Position numbers and translations under genes: made by a program | Assembly: GCA_017409915.1 (NCBI GenBank) | Contig: JAFQRU010000057.1 | Span: 1 to 10,693 of the forward strand | Direction: 5' to 3' | Source: Clostridia bacterium | GTDB lineage: Bacteria > Bacillota > Clostridia > Monoglobales > Monoglobaceae | DNA: 10,693 nucleotides | The notes under the pieces: model-generated | The model's input: only the letters and a program-made list of their open reading frames with translations | Database searches by the model: none | What the model was told of the DNA's origin: nothing | In this document: piece after piece, positions 6,894 to 10,693 of the stretch | How positions within the stretch are numbered: position 1 is the first letter of the stretch | How the letters are laid out: each line of letters begins with the position of its first letter

Positions 6894-6945
6894 AAAAATC
6901 CTTTCCTATCCTGACATCCTGATTGAAAGTTGTCAATATAATTTA

Positions 6946-6974
6946 TTTAAAAAAGTCTTTTGATATCGTATAAT
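6946..6974 (+). promoter_or_regulatory. Likely promoter of the aldolase/FAD oxidoreductase operon
   Basis: A perfect -10 TATAAT (6969-6974) has a weak TTTAAA (6946-6951) 17 bases upstream. A poor -35 is what an AraC-activated promoter would be expected to have. An ATTGA/TCAAT inverted repeat (6922-6937, 6-base centre) lies just upstream and is a weak candidate binding site. Confidence 0.5.
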
Positions 6975-7016
6975 TAGATTGTAATACTATTAAAACCAAA
7001 TGTCAAGGAGGTTAAT

Positions 7017-7895
7017 ATGAAATTCACAGGAGTTCTTCCCGCTCTTGCCACTCCGCTTGATAGAGACGAGAGAATAAACACAGATGCTTTAAAAAAACTT
7101 ATTGACTTTTTTATCAAAAAAGGTGCAGACGGATTTTATGTTGGTGGCGCAACCGGCGAAGGTCTTGCCCTTAAAACCGAAGAAAGAATAATCCTTGCCC
7201 AGGAGGCAATAAAAGCAACAGAGGGCCGTTGCCCATGTATAGTTTATGTGGCTTCTCCTTATTTTAATGATGCCATAACCATCGCAAAAGAGGCCGAAAA
7301 AGCAGGGGCGGCAGCTATCTCTGCGACTCCACCTATGTTTTTCAGATATGGCGAAGATGATGTTTATAGCTATTATAAAAAGCTTGCAGAGTCAGTAAAC
7401 ATCCCTTTGATGATTTATTATAATCTATCCGCGGGATTTAATATGAGTGCTGAGTTTGCCGCAAAGTGCTTTGAAATTGACAATGTTACTGCAATCAAGT
7501 GGTCAAGTTCAAACTACGGCGAGATGGCAAAACTTAAAGAACTTACCCATGGAGAAATGAACATTATGAACGGTCCTGACGACTTTCTTCTTACCGGTCT
7601 TGAAACAGGAGCAGACGGCGGAATCGGTCTTACATATAACTTTATGTTTGACCTTTTCAGAAATATATATGACTGTTTCCATAAAGGAGACACCGAAACC
7701 GCCCGGAAAACACAGGACAAAGTACTTCAAATCATCGAGGCGCTTCATAATTACAAATCCATCCCTGTTACAAAGCTATTGCTTACAGAAATGGGTTTTG
7801 ATATGGGAGATTCAACCTTCCCATACAGACAATACAGCGATGTTGAAAAAACAGAAATTATAAACGCAATGAAAAAAGCAGGTCTTAACATTTAG
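7017..7895 (+). CDS. N-acetylneuraminate lyase-like class I aldolase (DapA/NanA family)
   Basis: This 292-residue protein is the normal length for the pyruvate-dependent aldolase family, which cleaves or forms 2-keto acids through a lysine Schiff base. Seen: the GGATGEG pyruvate-carboxylate loop (43-49), the catalytic tyrosine Y135 in IYYN, the Schiff-base lysine K161 in AIKWSSSN, and the GADGGIGLTYN loop. The segment after Y135 reads YNLSAGFNMS and lacks the arginine that follows YNVPxRT in true dihydrodipicolinate synthases. With the GADG-IG-TYN loop, this places it nearer sialate lyase than DapA. The actual 2-keto-3-deoxy substrate is uncertain, because no ManNAc kinase, epimerase or sialic acid transporter is nearby. 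AGGAGG lies a few bases before the ATG. It is the first gene of a two-gene operon with the FAD oxidoreductase, and its stop overlaps that gene's ribosome binding site. Confidence 0.85.
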   Translation: MKFTGVLPALATPLDRDERINTDALKKLIDFFIKKGADGFYVGGATGEGLALKTEERIILAQEAIKATEGRCPCIVYVASPYFNDAITIAKEAEKAGAAAISATPPMFFRYGEDDVYSYYKKLAESVNIPLMIYYNLSAGFNMSAEFAAKCFEIDNVTAIKWSSSNYGEMAKLKELTHGEMNIMNGPDDFLLTGLETGADGGIGLTYNFMFDLFRNIYDCFHKGDTETARKTQDKVLQIIEALHNYKSIPVTKLLLTEMGFDMGDSTFPYRQYSDVEKTEIINAMKKAGLNI

Positions 7896-7904
7896 GAGGT
7901 TATT

Positions 7905-9689
7905 ATGCTTAGAAAAAAACATCTATCATGCGACCTTTGCGTTGTTGGCGGAGGTATGTCCGGACTTGTTGCCGCCATTTCAGCTGCTCGCGAGGGGCTT
8001 AATGTAGTTCTTATGCATGAACGACCAGTTTTAGGCGGTAACGCATCTTCCGAAATAAGAATGTGGGTTTGCGGGGCAAGAGGCGAAAATAACCGTGAAA
8101 CCGGAATTATCGAAGAAATCGCTTTGGAAAGTTTATATCGTAACCCAACCAAGAGCTATGCAATATGGGATACCATTCTTTACGATTTCGTAAAACGGGA
8201 GAAAAACATTACTCTTCTTTTAAATTGTACCTGCATGGATGCCAATACTAAAAAAGGCGAATTTAAACACGGTCGCACAACCCAAATATCATCCGTAACA
8301 GGTTATCAGATGACAACTCAGATGTTTTATGAAATCAGCGCTAAATTTTTCTGCGACAGTTCAGGGGACAGTATTCTTGCCCCTTTATGCGGTGCCAACT
8401 TTAAAATTGGCAGAGAATCGGCTCAGGAATTTAACGAAGATACCAACAGAACAAACGCTGACGATATGACAATGGGAATGTCTTGTCTTTTACAAGGACG
8501 GGAAACAACAAAAGATATCGATTTCATTCCACCTTCATTCAGCAAGACTCTTACCGAGAAGGATTTTGAAAACCGAAACCCTGATATATATGACGAGACG
8601 GAGAATTTCTGGTATTTAGAGCTCGGAGGAGACAGAAACACCATTGACGACACTGAAGAAATCCGTGATGAACTTTTATCCCTTGCCGCCGGCACCTGGG
8701 ACTATATAAAAAACAGCGGAAATTTTGACAGCAAAAAGTGGGACCTTGACTTTTTGGGATTCCTCCCAGGCAAGAGAGAGTCACGCAGATTATGTGGAGA
8801 ATATATGGTTTCTCAGAAGGATATTTGCTCCGGCAAAGCTTTCTCAGATGAAGTTGCTTACGGCGGTTGGCCAATTGATGACCACTTTCCGGGAGGATTT
8901 TATCACAGGGGAACACCAAATACAGATTTCCCCACTTCTTCTCCTTATTCAATTCCGTATCGCGCACTGTATTCGGAGAATATCGAAAATCTTTTCTTCG
9001 CAGGACGAAATATAAGTATGACTCATATAGCCATGAGCAGTATGAGAGTTATGGCAACCTGCGCCCTGATGGGAGAAGCCGTGGGCAAGGCGGCGGCTAT
9101 TGCTTGCAAAAAAGGTCTTGTTCCTCACGAGGTATATCTTAACGAAACAGAAAATCTTCAGGAAAAACTTATGAATGAGGATTGTTTCCTTCCTTCTAAA
9201 ACCCGAAAGATTTCGAATTTATGCAAAAACGCCAAGCTTAATATTACAAATGACATTATCCGAAACGGTCAGGACAGAGCCCACAAAATTTATAATACAA
9301 ACGAGGAAAGCTGTTCCTTTATGGCGGATAAAAACAGCGAGATTGTTTACACCTTTAACCAGGCGGAAATCTCCTCCGTTCATATTGTATTTTCCAGCGA
9401 TTTAAACAGAAACACTCTTCCAGGCGGAGAATGTGAACGAAATCACACCACAAGAGCAAATCAACTTCTTGACAGTCCGCAGATGCATATGCCGAAAACT
9501 CTTTGTAGACGTTTTTGCCTTATAGGTGAGAAAGACGGAGTTAAAACGGAACTGTTAAAGGTTAAGGATAACAGAAAACGCTCTTATCACATCCTTGTTA
9601 ATCAGGTCTTTGACAAGCTTACCTTAATCCCCGAAAGTTCCTGGGGCGATACAGAGAAAATACCTGTTATTTCATTTGATTTCAACTAA
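7905..9689 (+). CDS. FAD-dependent oxidoreductase (PF12831 type), substrate unknown
   Basis: This 594-residue flavoprotein starts 9 bases after the aldolase gene, with its AGGAGG overlapping the aldolase TAG stop. The N-terminal Rossmann motif is CVVGGGMSGLVAAISAA (GGGMSG at 15-20). The acidic residue that binds the FAD ribose is E39 in LMHERPVLGG, followed by GGNASSEIR. CDSSGDSILAPLCG is a strand/loop typical of the FAD_oxidored family. LFFAGRNISMTHIAMSS (about 362-378) followed by the ALMGEAVGKAAAIA helix is the second FAD contact. The last 180 residues or so match nothing I know and look strand-rich, perhaps an added domain. No signal peptide or membrane segment is seen. Family members often sit in sugar-utilisation loci, but their reactions are mostly unassigned. 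Acting on the product or precursor of the aldolase is the simplest inference. Confidence 0.85.
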   Translation: MLRKKHLSCDLCVVGGGMSGLVAAISAAREGLNVVLMHERPVLGGNASSEIRMWVCGARGENNRETGIIEEIALESLYRNPTKSYAIWDTILYDFVKREKNITLLLNCTCMDANTKKGEFKHGRTTQISSVTGYQMTTQMFYEISAKFFCDSSGDSILAPLCGANFKIGRESAQEFNEDTNRTNADDMTMGMSCLLQGRETTKDIDFIPPSFSKTLTEKDFENRNPDIYDETENFWYLELGGDRNTIDDTEEIRDELLSLAAGTWDYIKNSGNFDSKKWDLDFLGFLPGKRESRRLCGEYMVSQKDICSGKAFSDEVAYGGWPIDDHFPGGFYHRGTPNTDFPTSSPYSIPYRALYSENIENLFFAGRNISMTHIAMSSMRVMATCALMGEAVGKAAAIACKKGLVPHEVYLNETENLQEKLMNEDCFLPSKTRKISNLCKNAKLNITNDIIRNGQDRAHKIYNTNEESCSFMADKNSEIVYTFNQAEISSVHIVFSSDLNRNTLPGGECERNHTTRANQLLDSPQMHMPKTLCRRFCLIGEKDGVKTELLKVKDNRKRSYHILVNQVFDKLTLIPESSWGDTEKIPVISFDFN

Positions 9690-9692
9690 AAT

Positions 9693-9728
9693 AAAGCTCA
9701 TCTTTCAATTAAGAAAGATGAGCTTTTT
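9693..9728. terminator. Bidirectional terminator between the FAD oxidoreductase and licD-like genes
   Basis: A perfect 14-bp stem, AAAGCTCATCTTTC (9693-9706) with 9713-9726, has a 6-base loop and a T tract. It starts three bases after the FAD oxidoreductase stop. It also lies just past the stop of the minus-strand LicD gene, with an A-rich left side, so it can serve both. Confidence 0.9.
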
Positions 9729-9731
9729 ATT

Positions 9732-10523
9732 CTATATTTCCCATTCAATGTCGCCTAAGGTCAGGTCGTGACCTTTTTGCTGATCCTCCGGAAGATCTGC
9801 CTTCCAGTCGCCATATTTCATTGTCAGATAGGCTTCATACTCGCTTACCACCGGAAAAACACCGTCTTCAAATTTAAGTTCTTTTGGCTCACCAAATAAA
9901 AGCTCCTTTTTGAAGATAATATTATGACGAGAAGCACTCATTACATATTTAGACCTGTCTCCGTGAAGACTTAAAATACCAAGCACCATTTTAAAATACA
10001 AATGTCTTAATGGAATCGGTATCTTTTCCAATATTCTTACCAAGATGCCGTGATTTTCTTCAAACTTGGTAAACTCCGCAACAATCATTTTATTTGCCAC
10101 TTTATACATTAGATATTCAATTTTTCTTATAAATGAAATATTGCTCACGGAATACAGCGGGAACAAATCAACGCAGATTCCCCAGTTAATCGGGAGTTCC
10201 TTATATTTGACCGGTCTTGAAAGAGTCTGCGTGTTACGGACTTTCGACCATGCCACAGGGAAATGCTTTTCTATAAAGCAGTTTGTTATGATATATTTTG
10301 GATCCGCTTCTTCCTTAAATACTTTAATAAGCTTTTTAAGTTCCTTATATTCAATAAGCAAGTCAATATCATCGTCCCAGGGGATGAACTTTTTATATTT
10401 AGCCGCTCCGAGAAGGGTTCCGCAGCCAAGGTAATACTTAATATTATGTTTCTTGGCAATTCGGTCAATTTCTTTAAGCATTTCATATTCAGTAAGCTGA
10501 ACTTTTCTTAATAAATCACTCAT
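9732..10523 (-). CDS. LicD-family phosphotransferase/nucleotidyltransferase-fold protein
   Basis: This 263-residue LicD-domain protein belongs to a family with a nucleotidyltransferase fold that transfers phosphocholine or related phospho-groups to teichoic acids, capsules or other surface glycans. The signature is clear: YYLGCGTLLGAAKYKKFIPW followed by DDDID at about 30-54. The aspartates D50, D51, D52 and D54 form the expected metal site. The family more often has AVRHKG where AAKYKK stands here. A later WGICVDLFPLY stretch and a C-terminal MKYGDW are also typical of the family. It lacks a transmembrane helix, so it probably acts at the inner face of the membrane. Its ATG overlaps the TGA of the upstream membrane-protein gene (ATGA, 10520-10523), so the two are translationally coupled and share a surface-polysaccharide job. 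The transferred group cannot be told. Confidence 0.88.
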   Translation of the reverse strand: MSDLLRKVQLTEYEMLKEIDRIAKKHNIKYYLGCGTLLGAAKYKKFIPWDDDIDLLIEYKELKKLIKVFKEEADPKYIITNCFIEKHFPVAWSKVRNTQTLSRPVKYKELPINWGICVDLFPLYSVSNISFIRKIEYLMYKVANKMIVAEFTKFEENHGILVRILEKIPIPLRHLYFKMVLGILSLHGDRSKYVMSASRHNIIFKKELLFGEPKELKFEDGVFPVVSEYEAYLTMKYGDWKADLPEDQQKGHDLTLGDIEWEI

Positions 10524-10693
10524 ATTTTCTTACCCTTTCTTATAAACCGCCCTAAAAGAGCACGGAATTCCCGAGTTCTTCCATAGACGATAAGGATTAT
10601 CGCACCATAAACAACAACTGAAACAACTCCTGAAATAAGGAGTCCGCCGATGCCCCCCACCATGATGCGCGTTGTTATGTCATATACCAAGAA
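10520..10693 (-). CDS. C-terminal end of a multi-pass membrane protein, probably a polysaccharide flippase (partial)
   Basis: Read on the minus strand from the right edge, one frame stays open for 57 codons to a TGA at 10520-10522. The gene continues outside the window and no start is visible. The fragment contains a hydrophobic helix, GGLLISGVVSVVVYGAIILI, followed by a basic cytoplasmic tail VYGRTREFRALLGRFIRKGK. This helix plus basic tail fits the last segment of an oligosaccharide/polysaccharide flippase (MATE/MVF-like Wzx type). The four-base overlap with a LicD gene makes that role likely. The fragment is too short to be certain, and another glycan-related membrane protein is possible. 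Confidence 0.6.
   Translation of the reverse strand, partial: FLVYDITTRIMVGGIGGLLISGVVSVVVYGAIILIVYGRTREFRALLGRFIRKGKKI

Noticed and set aside
6908..6936. TTGACA (6931-6936, minus) with CAGGAT as the AraC gene promoter
   Set aside because: The -10 matches only 3 of 6, and the start of transcription would fall at or inside the ribosome binding site. The TTGACA may still matter, but no convincing promoter could be assembled.
6911..6942. CTGACA (6911-6916) and TATAAT (6937-6942) as the main aldolase promoter
   Set aside because: The spacer is 20 bases, too long for a normal sigma-A promoter, and TTGAAA at 6923 is only 8 bases away. The TATAAT at 6969 with a 17-base spacing is a better fit.
7017..7895. 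Dihydrodipicolinate synthase (dapA) as the identity of the aldolase
   Set aside because: The arginine expected after the YNVPxRT motif is missing (YNLSAGFN here), and the gene is paired with a flavoprotein and an AraC regulator rather than lysine pathway genes.
8551..8967. Minus-strand open frame of 138 codons within the FAD oxidoreductase gene
   Set aside because: The translation is cysteine- and arginine-rich with no family resemblance, opposite a well-supported flavoprotein frame. It is treated as chance.
10066..10434. Plus-strand open frame of 122 codons opposite the LicD gene
   Set aside because: It runs antisense through the LicD signature region, has no recognisable domain and is a chance frame.

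Overview
The window reads as chromosomal DNA of a strictly anaerobic, AT-leaning Firmicute, most likely a gut-type member of the Clostridia (inference). The grounds are [FeFe]-hydrogenase maturation genes, a rubrerythrin, a DUF1836 protein (a family typical of Firmicutes), strong AGGAGG ribosome binding sites, sigma-A type promoters and compact U-tailed hairpin terminators. Coding density is high and no stretch over about 155 bases lacks a gene. I saw no tRNA, rRNA, CRISPR array, insertion sequence or phage gene.

Layout. (1) 1-2731, plus strand: the 3' two thirds of hydG, then hydF 11 bases later, then a rubrerythrin with its own extended -10 promoter and a terminator. HydG and HydF help build the H-cluster of [FeFe] hydrogenase; rubrerythrin protects oxygen-sensitive metalloenzymes from peroxide. 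(2) 2801-5436, minus strand: a NodB-like polysaccharide-deacetylase-related protein and, upstream of it, an AMP-forming acyl-CoA/acyl-ACP ligase. A terminator and a separate promoter lie between them, so they are two transcription units. (3) 5437-5589: a compact divergent control region between the ligase and a DUF1836 regulator-like gene. It holds two well-formed promoters, a perfect 21-bp palindrome over the ligase -10 box, and a second inverted repeat across the two -35 boxes. (4) 6168-9689: an AraC-type regulator (minus) diverges from a two-gene plus-strand operon encoding a sialate-lyase-like aldolase and a PF12831-type FAD-dependent oxidoreductase. (5) 9732-10693, minus strand: a LicD-family transferase translationally coupled to the tail of a membrane protein, probably a polysaccharide flippase. 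This is the end of a surface-glycan cluster that continues past the right edge.

The most interesting parts are the palindromic operator, which resembles the FapR box of Bacilli, in front of the acyl ligase, and the AraC/aldolase/FAD-oxidoreductase locus, whose substrate cannot be read from sequence. No system here is clearly new. Most genes belong to known families, and the novelty lies in their pairing and regulation.
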